DNA of 33,955 bases from Pedosphaera sp. (GCA_025359965.1 JANYDC010000049.1:1-33955), one strand, 5' to 3'. Positions 17,967 through 27,797 are shown, counted from the stretch's first letter. Translations and numbers: made by a program. Notes: a model not told the origin generated them from the letters alone.

Positions 17967-20900
17967 TCACGGTCCAAGCTGGACCTGCATGGTTGTTCCC
18001 GGTGCTGCGGAGACCTTGAATTTTTGTACCACCGTGCTCCACGGCGGCATCACTTCCAATACTGCCTCATTGCCCAATTCTTCCGGCCACGCCAGCACCG
18101 GCATCAGACTGTCACTCGACCAATATCCGCCTCCGGATCGAATCTCATGCCACACACCATGACTGCTTCCTCCCCCAATCAGCCGCAGCCGGGCTCCAAT
18201 CGCGGAAGGATTCTGGCCGGAGCCCTTTAGCCGCACCCTCAAACCAGGCCGCGCTGATTGGTTGCGATACACTTTCGGGCCGCCGCCGACCTGGGCAAAA
18301 ACCAAGTCAGGCCGTCCGTCGCCGTCATAGTCACCCACTGCCAACCCCCTGCCTTGCCCCCAAACCCTCACACCACTTTGCCCAGGCTTTAGCGGTTCAA
18401 AATGCCCGCCCCCAAGATTCCGCAGACAAAGCCCCGTGCCCGCATCAAGTCGCGGGGTCTTTGTGGCTAGGTCGAAAAAGTTTTCGCTCAGCACAATGTC
18501 CTCTTTTCCGTCCCCGTCAAAATCGACCACGGCCACTCCGTACACGGACGACCACTGGGCCTCATCCGGCAGCGCCTGCGCCTCAAAGTGGTCACCCCGA
18601 TTCCAGAAAATGGTGGTCTCAAGCCAGTTGGCCTCGGAGATTTTAGACTTCGCCAGCAAATCAGCACCCATGATCTCCTCCACGCTGGCTTCGGCATAGG
18701 CTTGGTGGGACGGAAATTTTTCGTTCAACCACGGCAGGGATTTTTCCAAGACGTCCTTGCTGCGGAAAGGCAGCCATTTATTTCCCCTGCGCCAGCCTTC
18801 GATGACCTCCACACTTCCCTCGCCATCCCAATCACCGGAGTACAGCCGGATCGGCCCCTCATGTCGCCCGAGCTCATATCGGGTATTCCCCCCGGCGTTG
18901 CCGACGACCAGATCCGGCCGGCCGTCCCCGTCAAGATCGCCCACGGCAACACCGCTCCACAATCCGCGATACTTATCCAACCCCAGCGGAGCCGTCATTT
19001 CCCGCCATTGCCCGGCGCCCTCGTTGAACCATATCCGCACAGTTCCCCACTCGCTTGCGGTGATCAAATCCGGCCGCCCATCACCATTCAGGTCGGCAAA
19101 GGTCGCGCCGACCACCATGCCCGAGTCCTTCCAGATTTCACTCTGCTTCGCGTCCAAAACCCATTTACCAGCGTCGTTGCGGAAGAGATGACTGGATGTT
19201 GACTCCGGCCAGCGCGAGCTTGTCGCGCGCCCGCCGACCCAAAGATCCACATCCCCATCGCCGTCTACATCAGCTGCCGCCATCGCCCCCGTGCTACCCC
19301 AACCCTCCTGATAAGCCATCGCCTCATCATCCGTCTTCACAACACCTCCGGCCTGCACTTGGTAATTTCGGACCGCAGGCCCCACCGCGATACCGTCGAC
19401 ATAATTCGCCATGCCCACCATAAGGCCCATTCCAGGAATCATCAGAGGCGTGGTTTGATTGCGCACCATAGCCGGGGCATTGGTCCAAAGTCCAAACCAG
19501 CCTTGATCATTGCGCGCAAAAACCCCGGCATACCCTCCCCGCTGGCCGGCCACCACCAATTCGTCCGTTCCATTGCCATCCAAATCGACCCAACCCACGC
19601 CAGGCCCCATCTCGGCAAGGGATTGGGGCAGGAGCGCTTGTTTATCCAAATCTTCCAGCTCAACAGGCCGTGAGGACCATCCTTTCGGGGCATCCTCGAC
19701 AAAGTTGGGCTTGTGTGCATCGGGAACGGTGCGAGTCCAAGGCTTGGATTCATCCTCTCTGACCACCACCACCGCGTTGGCGGCAGCCTTGACTAAGGAA
19801 CGTCCACCCGCTCGCCACTGCACCTCAATCTCCACCTCGGCATTGGTGCCTGCGGCAAACATTCGTTCAGGAGCATCGCTGGAAAGGTAACGACCGCCGC
19901 TCTGAATCTCCTGAGCTTGCACGGGCAGCCCCTTAGCCCTTGCGATCACCCTCGCCCCAATCCCTTCGCCGTTCGGCGTCCTGCCAGCAAGCCGCACCAA
20001 AACGCGCGGAGCTTTGCACTCGTTCCGATACACCAATGCGGCTTCATTCATGTTGTTCACCACCACATCCAGATCGCCATCATTGTCCAAATCCACCAGG
20101 CACATCCCCTGTGAAACCGTCGCGGCATCGAATCCCCACTCGTGCCCCACCTCGGCAAATTTATTCCCTCGAAGATTGCGGTAGGCGTGATTGGGTGTAG
20201 CCAGACGCGGAAACACCGTGCGCATGGCAAACTGCTCCGCACTGGAGAGTTGCCGACGGGCCTTGGCATCCTGAAATTGCTTCAATGCGTCCTTATGCGT
20301 GTTGTCCCGTTCAAACCCGGTTGTGATCAAAAAATCCTCATAACCGTCAAGATCCACATCCATCAATGCCACCACCCAACTCCAGTCCGTGGCCGCCATT
20401 CCGGAGAACTCGGCTATCTCGGCGTAAGTGCCATCTCCCCGATTGTGGTACACCGCGTTCTGCGAGTACTGGGGGCGATCATCAGTGAAACCGGGGCTGT
20501 AAAGATCACCCCGAACGTCACTGTGTTGCAGCATCCGTGACTCGTGATGTGGACTTAGCATTTCCACCACCGCAAAGTCATCAAACCCGTCTCGATCAAG
20601 GTCCCCAAAATCCACCCCCATGCTGGAATAGGGAATGTGACGAAGTGCTTCAGCGGGGGCGGCGCGGAAATTACCCTTGCCGTCATTCATCCATATCCGA
20701 TCCGCTGTTTGGAAATCATTACAGACATAGAGGTCGGGGTACCCGTCGCCGTTGATATCACGGAACGCTGCTCCCTGTCCCCAATCATACAAAGGGAACT
20801 TGATGGGCGCACCCGTCTCATCGCGGAACCGACCGCTCGCAATGGAATCCTCGGTGAACCCGCCTTTGCCGTCGTTCAAATAAAGACGATACGGCAGACC

Positions 20901-21626
20901 GGTCTCGATGTTGTTGAAATTCCCCTTACCCCCCGAGGCAGTCACGCTGTAGATAAATCGGTTGGTGTACTCAGGATCTGTCAGCGGCTTTCCGTTAATT
21001 GTGGCCAACTCAGGCTTGCCATTCACATTCCGGAAGGAAAATTTCGTGTTCGGCTGATCCCGAATGGTCACCGTCCGGTAATTGGGGATAAACAAATCCA
21101 AGTCCCCATCCCCATCAATATCAGCCAACGCTGGACTCATTCCTCCATCACTGCCGTTCATCGGGTGAAACCCGGCAGGCAGTGAAAATATTCCGTGGCC
21201 ATCGTTCAAGTACAGATACGTTCCGCGACCATAGGTATTGAAGATAAGGTCCAAATCGCCGTCACCATCCACATCTACAAGACAAACACCCGTTGAGTCC
21301 GACACCGCATCCTTTAAACCGCACCCAACTGTGACATTGGTGAATTTGAAAGCGCCAAGGTTTCGAAACATTTGCGGTGGTCCACCCAAATTGCCGAAAA
21401 CCAGATCCGCCAGCCCATCACCATCAACATCCCCTGCCGCAACCCCGGAGCCGTTATATAAAACTTGATTGGTCATTCCGCGTTCGGCTGCAAGCCGATT
21501 GGTGAAATCCAAACCGGTGGCGGACGCAGGGAGGGACTGCAGGAGTGGGGCGGCATGGACTGCGGGAAGCGATCCAAACAACAAGGCCAGAATAGTCAGG
21601 AACGGGCGTAATTGAGGCGGGATCAT
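17967..21626 (-). CDS. Exported FG-GAP/VCBS repeat protein with two ASPIC/UnbV domains (longer paralogue)
   Basis: 1219 aa with a signal peptide (FLTILALLFGSLPAVHA, cut before APLL). FG-GAP/VCBS repeats fill about 60-535 (DVDGDGLADLVFGN, DVDGDGDLDLIF, DINGDGYPDLYVCNDFQ, DLDNDGDLDVVVNNM). A first UnbV domain is at about 545-625 (GIGARVIARAKG, then GGRYLSSDAPERMF). A second propeller set follows (DVDGDGDVDLWVGG, DLNGDGRPDLITASEW, DLDGDGRPDLVVGNAGGN). A second UnbV domain closes the chain at about 1130-1219 (AIGARLRLIGGG, then GGGYWSSDS). The shorter paralogue begins 8 bp after the stop, so the two form an operon. The gene lies downstream of the PA14 giant on the same strand, with a terminator in between. 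Confidence 0.9.
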   Translation of the reverse strand: MIPPQLRPFLTILALLFGSLPAVHAAPLLQSLPASATGLDFTNRLAAERGMTNQVLYNGSGVAAGDVDGDGLADLVFGNLGGPPQMFRNLGAFKFTNVTVGCGLKDAVSDSTGVCLVDVDGDGDLDLIFNTYGRGTYLYLNDGHGIFSLPAGFHPMNGSDGGMSPALADIDGDGDLDLFIPNYRTVTIRDQPNTKFSFRNVNGKPELATINGKPLTDPEYTNRFIYSVTASGGKGNFNNIETGLPYRLYLNDGKGGFTEDSIASGRFRDETGAPIKFPLYDWGQGAAFRDINGDGYPDLYVCNDFQTADRIWMNDGKGNFRAAPAEALRHIPYSSMGVDFGDLDRDGFDDFAVVEMLSPHHESRMLQHSDVRGDLYSPGFTDDRPQYSQNAVYHNRGDGTYAEIAEFSGMAATDWSWVVALMDVDLDGYEDFLITTGFERDNTHKDALKQFQDAKARRQLSSAEQFAMRTVFPRLATPNHAYRNLRGNKFAEVGHEWGFDAATVSQGMCLVDLDNDGDLDVVVNNMNEAALVYRNECKAPRVLVRLAGRTPNGEGIGARVIARAKGLPVQAQEIQSGGRYLSSDAPERMFAAGTNAEVEIEVQWRAGGRSLVKAAANAVVVVREDESKPWTRTVPDAHKPNFVEDAPKGWSSRPVELEDLDKQALLPQSLAEMGPGVGWVDLDGNGTDELVVAGQRGGYAGVFARNDQGWFGLWTNAPAMVRNQTTPLMIPGMGLMVGMANYVDGIAVGPAVRNYQVQAGGVVKTDDEAMAYQEGWGSTGAMAAADVDGDGDVDLWVGGRATSSRWPESTSSHLFRNDAGKWVLDAKQSEIWKDSGMVVGATFADLNGDGRPDLITASEWGTVRIWFNEGAGQWREMTAPLGLDKYRGLWSGVAVGDLDGDGRPDLVVGNAGGNTRYELGRHEGPIRLYSGDWDGEGSVEVIEGWRRGNKWLPFRSKDVLEKSLPWLNEKFPSHQAYAEASVEEIMGADLLAKSKISEANWLETTIFWNRGDHFEAQALPDEAQWSSVYGVAVVDFDGDGKEDIVLSENFFDLATKTPRLDAGTGLCLRNLGGGHFEPLKPGQSGVRVWGQGRGLAVGDYDGDGRPDLVFAQVGGGPKVYRNQSARPGLRVRLKGSGQNPSAIGARLRLIGGGSSHGVWHEIRSGGGYWSSDSLMPVLAWPEELGNEAVLEVMPPWSTVVQKFKVSAAPGTTMQVQLGP

Positions 21627-21662
21627 GTGGCAAAAGCGTAGGGCCGCCGCTCCATCCGTGCA

Positions 21663-21697
21663 AAGAGAAAGAGGCCGGACTTTCGTCCGGCCTCTTC
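21663..21697 (-). terminator. Strong rho-independent terminator after the PA14 giant gene
   Basis: Perfect inverted repeat: 21669-21680 pairs with 21685-21696 (12 bp, AAGAGGCCGGAC with its complement) around a 4-nt loop. On the minus strand it is followed by a T-rich run (TTTCTCTTTG). It sits about 40 bases past the stop of the giant gene and 37 bases before the start of the UnbV pair. Confidence 0.85.
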
Positions 21698-21736
21698 GTG
21701 ATTTAGGGAACTAGCCGCCCTGGGGCGACAGGTTCG

Positions 21737-24700
21737 TTATGGCTTCTCCACGCGGTAGAACTTGGCCGCTGCGGCAGGGGAAATCACCGCTGGGTTGGCT
21801 GTGCCAACGACCGTGGTGTATGGCCCGTTCACCGAGTCAGACGATTTCAGTGTGCCACCTGCAGGAGCCCAGGAGATGTTCAACACACCACCGACGAATG
21901 AGGTAGTGATGTTTGGCTGACCACCATCAGTAACCACAGGACCATAGGAACGGAACTTCGCCACGTACTGCTTACGCAGGCCACTGTTCTCGGGGATGTT
22001 GCCGTTCTCAGGCGAGTAGATCATACCCACCAGCAACGTCGCCGGGAGTGCCGGAGCGAACGTGGTGTCGGTATCGATGTTGCCCATCTGGACCCAGGTG
22101 GCGCCGTCATCGCTGCGGTACAGGTTGAGTGTGGTGCCCACACGTGCCATACGGATCCAGGCGTTCGGGTAGGGAGGAGCTTTCGTGCCGGTCAGGCCGG
22201 TGCTGTCGGTCGATGCACCTGGAGCTTTACGGCGGTTGGCTTCGAAGCTGTTGTTGCCAGCAGTACCATCATATTTAATCGTCGGATCGACGAAGATTTG
22301 TTGGTATTGGCTGAAGGGCTTGTCAACCGATTCTGCTTCTGTGACCAGTTCGTCCGTGGCCACGCGAGCCATCAGACCGCAACGTGCCCAGTTGGAGGAA
22401 GGATCTTGATACTCAACCCGGACCTTGCGGTCGAAGTCGCCAGTGATTTCCTCGTAGACGAACACGCCTTCGTCATAAGTTCCCCAGAAGCCATTGCCTC
22501 CACTGAACAGATCGAAGTCTTTGTCGCTACTTGGAACCACATCAGGATCAATGACCAATGGAAGCTTGTTAGCTCCGATTTGCACCCAACGGAGGTTGCT
22601 GACTTTTCCCTGGAGAGCAGTCGCCAACATGGCGTTGCTGAACAGATCCTTCACACCCGTAACGGTGACGGTGAAGGTGTCGTTATCGGCCAGACCGGTG
22701 GTGGTCAGGACGGCACCATGAGTGCCAGCCAAGCGGATTGCGGTGATAGTACCCTTGTTAATGGCGTAGTTGCCCAAGGCCAATGCAGAGGCGCCATCGA
22801 CGTCTTCGCTGTAGTTAACACCGATTTCAACTCCAGTCAGACGCTTAACGCTGCCCAATGTTGCTGTGGGTGCGACCTTATCCAAGTCAATGGACAGGGT
22901 GGCTGCAGTGGAAGTGGCACTTACGCCAGCCAAGGTGGACACCACAACGCGGAACTGTGCGTCTTTGAGGGTATCCGCTGCTTTGGCGATGTTGTAGGTG
23001 GCTGCGTTTGCACCAGCGATGTCGCTGAAGCTCGCTTCAGCACTCAGTTTGCGCTGCCATTGATAACCAACGCCAGCACCCACAGGAGCAACATCTGCTG
23101 CAACCGTAAACGAGGCGGGTTTGTTCTGGACAGCGCTGACGCTGGCCGGATTTTGTGTGATCGTCACAGAACGTCCGACTGGATCAGCGAAGGAGCCAAT
23201 AGCACTGCCGCCAATGGGGCGAAGATTCGCCGCCGGGGAGGTGTCGCCTTCGACGCGCCATGCGACCGAGATGAAATCGCCGCCGCCGCCTTCTTTCACA
23301 AGAGCCATGAAGTAGTAGCGTTTGCCACCGACCAAGGTCACAGGTGAGGAAGTGAGCGTGCCGACGTTTGCATCATCAGGTTCAAGGAACGCATGGCAGC
23401 ATCCGGTTTCTTCAGCGATGGGGCCGGCCGATAGGTTGACCGGGCTGTCATCGGTGGAGAGGAAGAACTGCGAAGCGTCGTCAGAGCTGATGAAGAAACG
23501 ATAATCACCGTTGGCTGGAACCACAATGTAGCCAGTCAGGCGTGCACCGTAGCTGTCCAAGTTCGGGCGATAATCCAACGAGGGGATGTAAGTCACCGCG
23601 TCAGGATTGTTGTCGATATAGCTCTGGGCGTCAGTCAGGTTGGACACCGGGGTGCCACCAATGTTGTCGAAGCGTTCAACCTTGACGAAGCCGGCACCGA
23701 AGGTGGGCTTGAAGGTCTTGGTCGCATTGGCTGTCACGTTGCCAGCAGCATCGGCCACACCGTTAACCGTGAGAGTGTAGGTAGTGGCTTCGACGAGTGC
23801 TTCGGTGGTGGTCAGGGTGTAGGATGCCCCGCCGCCGGTAACCGCAGTGATGGTCAATCCACCGCTCAGGCTGTAGCTGCCAATAGTGGTGGCAGCTGCA
23901 CCGACGAGGGATTCGCTGAATGTCACAGACACGCTATGTGTAGTGGCTGCCGAAACCGCCAGAATAGCGGGAGCAGTGTTGTCATCAATGACCGTGAGGG
24001 TGGCTTCGGGGCTGGTGTAGGAAGTGATGGGTGCATCAACCGTGGTCGCAACCAGTGTATACTTGGCACCGTTGTCACCAGGGAAGGTCACAGCAGCATT
24101 GGTATAGCTGGATTCGGTAGCACCGACAATAGGAGCGCCGTTACGATTCCATTGATAGGTGAATCCACCGGCGGTGGCCGAAAGGACATGCCCACTGAAT
24201 GAGGCAGAGGTTCCCTTGGAACGGGTGAGCGATTGGGGAGCCACGTCAAATGCAGCACCTACAAACGGGCTAACCTGTTTGGAGATAGGTCCACTGCCAT
24301 TGGCAATGGTGGTCTTGGTGGTCAGGTCGGTGAAACCCACGGAAACGTGGTCGCCGCCGCCGCCTTCTTTCTGCACAACCTGCACGAAGTATTTCTTACC
24401 GGCTTTAAGGGCAATGCCGGCTGATTTACGCTGCGCGACAGGATCGCCGCCGTTTGAGCTGGGAGCCACATATTCACGGAAACCATTCCATGAACCGCTG
24501 TTGTTGGCGATCATCACCTTGTTCGCCGGGCTTTCATCAGTCGAGAGCCACATGGCCACACCGTCATCAGCTGAGACGTAGAAGTTGTACGTGTCGTCGT
24601 GGTCGGGAGTGAAGTAAGCAAGCAATTCGCTGCCATAGTTATCATCCAACTGGCCATGTTCGAGAGAGGGAAGCTCTTCAACCAGGTCAGGTGTGTTGTT

Positions 24701-26890
24701 CTTGTAAACGTCGCTGGCGAACAGGTCGTTCCAGCTGCCGCCATTCACTCCGTTGAATTTTTTGTGAACCACGCCGCCGCCAGTGCTGAATGCCACTTCG
24801 TTGGTATGCAGGTTGGCAGGGGAGGCGTTGTCAGACCAAGTCAATTTCAAGGTGTAGTCAGTGCCGTAGGGCAATTGTGAAGGAGGAGCGTAAGTGATGA
24901 CAGTGTCGCCATCGGCCTTGCTGATCACAGGAGTAACCACTGCACCACTGAATGACAGTTTGATGCTTCCCTGCACCACGGTCGAACCGGAATCGGTCAA
25001 TTGCATGCGGAAGGTGGGAGTGCGGCTGACGATATCACCGTTGTTAGGGGAACCACCGGCAAAATAGGCAGGCGAGGTGGGGGTGAAACCGATCGTGTTC
25101 AGATAACCTTTAAGGGCTCCGGCATCGGCGCGGTTGTTGACCAAATGACGGACGCCGTCAGATGATTTGCTGTAGAACTCAAGGTTCGCTCCGCCGCCGC
25201 CTTCGTACCAGATCACGCGTGTGGGATAAACACCAGCGGTCGGGGCGTAGACGTAGAACAGTGTTCCTTCGGTGCCGGAGGAACCACGACCACCCTCGAA
25301 TTGGCCGACCACTTTGGCCAGCGGTGAGCGGGGATCAGCTCCGATTTGCACCACGAAACCGTCGTCGCTGTTGACGCCGAGCTGGGTGATACCCTGGGGC
25401 AGTGCGAGATAGGTGATGAATTCACCAGCCATATTTTCCAGCGAATTTCCGTCAATCGAAGGATCTTCACCGGGGAATTGTACTTCAGGGTAAGGATAGG
25501 TGGCCGAGGCTGCGTTAAAGATACCGGCATCAGCGGCGTTCTGGTCCATGTTCAGGACGTCCACCGTGAAGCGGCTCTGCTTGCCTGCCACGTTGGTTTG
25601 GCCAACCCCGACCATCGTCGGATCAGTCAAATCTTCGTAGGGAAGCCCAGTAGCACCTTCCAGAAGGGTGTTGCGGAGTTGACCTTCAACACGGGCGGTT
25701 GTGTTGGCCAAACCAGCATTCGCAGCTGCGCGGCGCATGAGGGTGTTGAAACCGCCGCTGTTCTTGTTGACCTTGGCGTCAGGCACGATGTCAGCCACGT
25801 CGAGGGCGACGTAGTCAGCCACATTTGCAGTGAGCGACAGAGTCTTCGAGACAGGAGCACCGGTGGTGCCCGAGTGTTTGAAGGTGATGTCCACTGTCTG
25901 CGAAGATTTTGCCGCGAAGATGGTGGGCGACACATAGGAAGCGGAGATGGTGTCGTCAACCTTGCCGGAGACAACAGTCACATTCGCTCCGTTGAGCCGG
26001 ACCGTCACCGTGGCAGGATCAATCACACGACCGCCCGCGTCTTTCAATGAGAAAGAGAAGCCATCAGGGGTGATGGCAAACCCGGCGACGCCAGGCGAAA
26101 TCTCATAGGTCACGATGTTGAGTGAATCGATCCACTGGTTGGCATTCGCACCACCGGTACGGGCACCGAAAGCGAAACGGCCAGGAGTCGGAGTGAAGGC
26201 CACCACGGTGTTCTTCACGAGCTGGAAGCCCTTGTAGAACACGTTCAGGAGGTTGTCCTTCACTTCGATGCTCATATCGACAAATGCGTTGTTGCCCGCA
26301 CCGTCGGTGATCAAGTCAACGTCGTTGCCGTTGGAATCCTTGTAGACAGCGCCCGGACGGGAACGGCCGCCTTCGCGCTGACCACCCAGATAAGTAGTCG
26401 AAACGATGGAGGCGTCGTCGTTGCCGTTGACTTTGACGTCGATGGCGGGAGCGGTGTCGGAACCGTTGTTGTCCCAAGTATCGAAAGATACGATCAGGGC
26501 CGCACCAGAAGGTCCTTCTTCACCGTAGGTGGTGGTGTCATCAATGGCACTGCTGAAAGCAAAGGCCATACCGTCAGCCGGACGCGAGCTGCCGCCGCCG
26601 ATGCGAACCTTAAATGTGGCTTTGAACCCGCTGACGTTTTCGCCGCTGGTAAACTCAGGAAGCACCAACATGCCCTGCTGGCTGCCGACGGCGTCCGTCA
26701 CACTCACATAGCCGGAATCGGTGTCGCCGCCGGTGGCCACCCATTTGGCGGAGCCGACCAACGTCACATCGCCCTGGCTGGCGTTGAAGTTATTGGAGTA
26801 CGTCGCGGCGTGCGATACGGCTCCGGCCATGAGCCCGGCGCCCAGCGCACCGGCGAGCACACGGCTAAAGCGCGTGCCCGTAAACCTCAT
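21737..26890 (-). CDS. Giant exported protein with three PA14-like units, Ig-like and Big_5-like domains
   Basis: A 1717-aa protein from ATG 26890, which begins a canonical signal peptide (MRFTGTRFSRVLAGALGAG, then SHA-ATY). The frame opens at ATG 26977, adding 29 residues before that peptide; neither start has a clear ribosome-binding site. Numbered from 26977, the domains are: lectin/LamG-like beta-sandwich (about 60-295); a first PA14-like unit (about 515-605); PA14-like units at about 735-890 and 1095-1250; Ig-like domains (905-998 and 1270-1362, YQWNRNGAP and YQWQRKL); Big_5/SbsA-like domains (1000-1090 and 1368-1462, VSVTFSESLVGAAA and IGVNYSEDVDGASA); a DUF1349-like sandwich (about 1465-1680, GLMARVATDE and LYRSDDGATW); and a short C-terminal module (KSSDSVNGPY then KFYRVEKP). 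PA14 and lectin folds bind carbohydrate, so a surface adhesin or glycan-binding role is inferred. There is no catalytic motif. Confidence 0.88.
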   Translation of the reverse strand: MRFTGTRFSRVLAGALGAGLMAGAVSHAATYSNNFNASQGDVTLVGSAKWVATGGDTDSGYVSVTDAVGSQQGMLVLPEFTSGENVSGFKATFKVRIGGGSSRPADGMAFAFSSAIDDTTTYGEEGPSGAALIVSFDTWDNNGSDTAPAIDVKVNGNDDASIVSTTYLGGQREGGRSRPGAVYKDSNGNDVDLITDGAGNNAFVDMSIEVKDNLLNVFYKGFQLVKNTVVAFTPTPGRFAFGARTGGANANQWIDSLNIVTYEISPGVAGFAITPDGFSFSLKDAGGRVIDPATVTVRLNGANVTVVSGKVDDTISASYVSPTIFAAKSSQTVDITFKHSGTTGAPVSKTLSLTANVADYVALDVADIVPDAKVNKNSGGFNTLMRRAAANAGLANTTARVEGQLRNTLLEGATGLPYEDLTDPTMVGVGQTNVAGKQSRFTVDVLNMDQNAADAGIFNAASATYPYPEVQFPGEDPSIDGNSLENMAGEFITYLALPQGITQLGVNSDDGFVVQIGADPRSPLAKVVGQFEGGRGSSGTEGTLFYVYAPTAGVYPTRVIWYEGGGGANLEFYSKSSDGVRHLVNNRADAGALKGYLNTIGFTPTSPAYFAGGSPNNGDIVSRTPTFRMQLTDSGSTVVQGSIKLSFSGAVVTPVISKADGDTVITYAPPSQLPYGTDYTLKLTWSDNASPANLHTNEVAFSTGGGVVHKKFNGVNGGSWNDLFASDVYKNNTPDLVEELPSLEHGQLDDNYGSELLAYFTPDHDDTYNFYVSADDGVAMWLSTDESPANKVMIANNSGSWNGFREYVAPSSNGGDPVAQRKSAGIALKAGKKYFVQVVQKEGGGGDHVSVGFTDLTTKTTIANGSGPISKQVSPFVGAAFDVAPQSLTRSKGTSASFSGHVLSATAGGFTYQWNRNGAPIVGATESSYTNAAVTFPGDNGAKYTLVATTVDAPITSYTSPEATLTVIDDNTAPAILAVSAATTHSVSVTFSESLVGAAATTIGSYSLSGGLTITAVTGGGASYTLTTTEALVEATTYTLTVNGVADAAGNVTANATKTFKPTFGAGFVKVERFDNIGGTPVSNLTDAQSYIDNNPDAVTYIPSLDYRPNLDSYGARLTGYIVVPANGDYRFFISSDDASQFFLSTDDSPVNLSAGPIAEETGCCHAFLEPDDANVGTLTSSPVTLVGGKRYYFMALVKEGGGGDFISVAWRVEGDTSPAANLRPIGGSAIGSFADPVGRSVTITQNPASVSAVQNKPASFTVAADVAPVGAGVGYQWQRKLSAEASFSDIAGANAATYNIAKAADTLKDAQFRVVVSTLAGVSATSTAATLSIDLDKVAPTATLGSVKRLTGVEIGVNYSEDVDGASALALGNYAINKGTITAIRLAGTHGAVLTTTGLADNDTFTVTVTGVKDLFSNAMLATALQGKVSNLRWVQIGANKLPLVIDPDVVPSSDKDFDLFSGGNGFWGTYDEGVFVYEEITGDFDRKVRVEYQDPSSNWARCGLMARVATDELVTEAESVDKPFSQYQQIFVDPTIKYDGTAGNNSFEANRRKAPGASTDSTGLTGTKAPPYPNAWIRMARVGTTLNLYRSDDGATWVQMGNIDTDTTFAPALPATLLVGMIYSPENGNIPENSGLRKQYVAKFRSYGPVVTDGGQPNITTSFVGGVLNISWAPAGGTLKSSDSVNGPYTTVVGTANPAVISPAAAAKFYRVEKP

Positions 26891-26977
26891 TGCGGCAAGG
26901 GCCCGCAAGAAGGAGGGGGATTTTGCCGGAGATGAGCCACTTTGTGGATCAAGACCGACGGTTTGTTTATTTCGCAT

Positions 26978-27307
26978 ACGAGTTCTTGGATCGTGTCTAT
27001 TGCCCTAGGGGTGATCCTTGACGTAACGCCTCGTGTGTCAGGCGCATCACGCACCCACGCGACGCACATTGAGACACAGCGTCGCCAAGGTTATAGCTAT
27101 GGCAGTAGCACATATTTGTTTGGGAACAAGGGTGATCAAACCAAGCCACGGGAATTTTCGCAAGGAAAATGTGACGAAATGCAAACTTCCGCGAAACGGG
27201 GGATCGAACCGCTCCAGACCGGGTAATACCCCAGCAAAACACCCGCACACAGAGCTTGCCGCAGGCATGATGACACGAAAACGATTTTCGGCGTGCGAAG
27301 ACTTGAT
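26978..27307. other. Intergenic region upstream of the PA14 giant gene
   Basis: 330 bases between the stop of the FKBP gene and the outer start of the giant gene, both on the minus strand. I see no supportable gene. It holds short inverted repeats: CGAAAACGATTTTCG at 27276-27290, GGGTAATACCC at 27221-27231, and ATTTTC/GAAAAT at 27154-27170. None has a convincing T-tract. The stretch most likely carries the promoter and leader of the giant gene. Confidence 0.5.
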
Positions 27308-27640
27308 TTATTGGATGGAAATAAGGTGCACGTCGAAGGTAAGCGGGGCATTGGGAGGGATCACACCGGGGTACCCCGTTGGTCCATAGGCCAGCTCGGC
27401 AGGAATAATGACCTTAATCCTTTCACCCACACACATCCGCGCCAAAACCAAATCCCAGCCCTGAATCACCTGCCCGGTCCCCAGCACAAATGCGAAAGGC
27501 TCGCCGCGATCCACCGAGGAATCAAACAGGGTGCCATCAGCCAAAAAACCGCTATAATGCACGGTTACAGTCTGACCGGTCTGAGGTGGATCACCCCAGC
27601 CTTGGGCGAGTTGGATCGTGGTTAACTCAGGAGTTGACAT
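27308..27640 (-). CDS. FKBP-type peptidyl-prolyl cis-trans isomerase
   Basis: 110 aa, a single small FKBP domain without a signal peptide, so probably cytoplasmic. Family residues are visible in order: VTVHYSGFLADGTLFDSS (Y and D of the active pocket), FVLGTGQVIQGWD (V, I and W of the pocket floor), MCVGERIKVIIPAELAYG (Y of the 80s loop) and a final FDVHLISI strand. The length equals that of human FKBP12-like minimal members. It catalyses isomerisation of X-Pro bonds and may act as a chaperone. It is transcribed away from rpmH, with 157 bp between the starts. Confidence 0.92.
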   Translation of the reverse strand: MSTPELTTIQLAQGWGDPPQTGQTVTVHYSGFLADGTLFDSSVDRGEPFAFVLGTGQVIQGWDLVLARMCVGERIKVIIPAELAYGPTGYPGVIPPNAPLTFDVHLISIQ

Positions 27641-27706
27641 AAGAGAAACTTAACCACCCCACCCCTTCAAAGCAACACCGCAGATGATAAAACTAAACAG
27701 CGGGCG

Positions 27707-27735
27707 TTGACACTTTTTGGATGCGTGGTAATGTC
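27707..27735 (+). promoter_or_regulatory. Putative sigma-70 promoter of the rpmH cluster
   Basis: A perfect TTGACA (27707-27712) is followed 16 bases later by TAATGT (27729-27734). It lies about 65 bases before the rpmH start, which leaves a G+C-rich leader. The -35 is consensus, while the -10 matches at only half its positions. Confidence 0.5.
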
Positions 27736-27797
27736 CCCGGCTCGGTTGCCCATGAACGTGCACTTGGACGTCAGTTCTGGCAACGGGAAGATTTAAC

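Noticed and set aside
16471..18162. A 563-codon open frame on the plus strand opposite the UnbV genes.
   Set aside because: It is a composition shadow: the repeated DxDGDG codons on the minus strand give a stop-poor frame full of H, P, Q and R with no domain.
22298..23347. A 349-codon plus-strand open frame opposite the PA14 giant.
   Set aside because: No start signal, no family match and low-complexity content; the minus-strand gene has full domain support.
27180..27225. On the minus strand GGTTCGATCCC resembles the T-loop of a tRNA.
   Set aside because: The flanking bases do not form the 5-bp T-stem, and no acceptor, D or anticodon arm can be folded around it.
27641..27797. A possible replication origin next to rpmH.
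   Set aside because: No TTATCCACA-like boxes are visible in the 157-base gap, and dnaA is not in the window.
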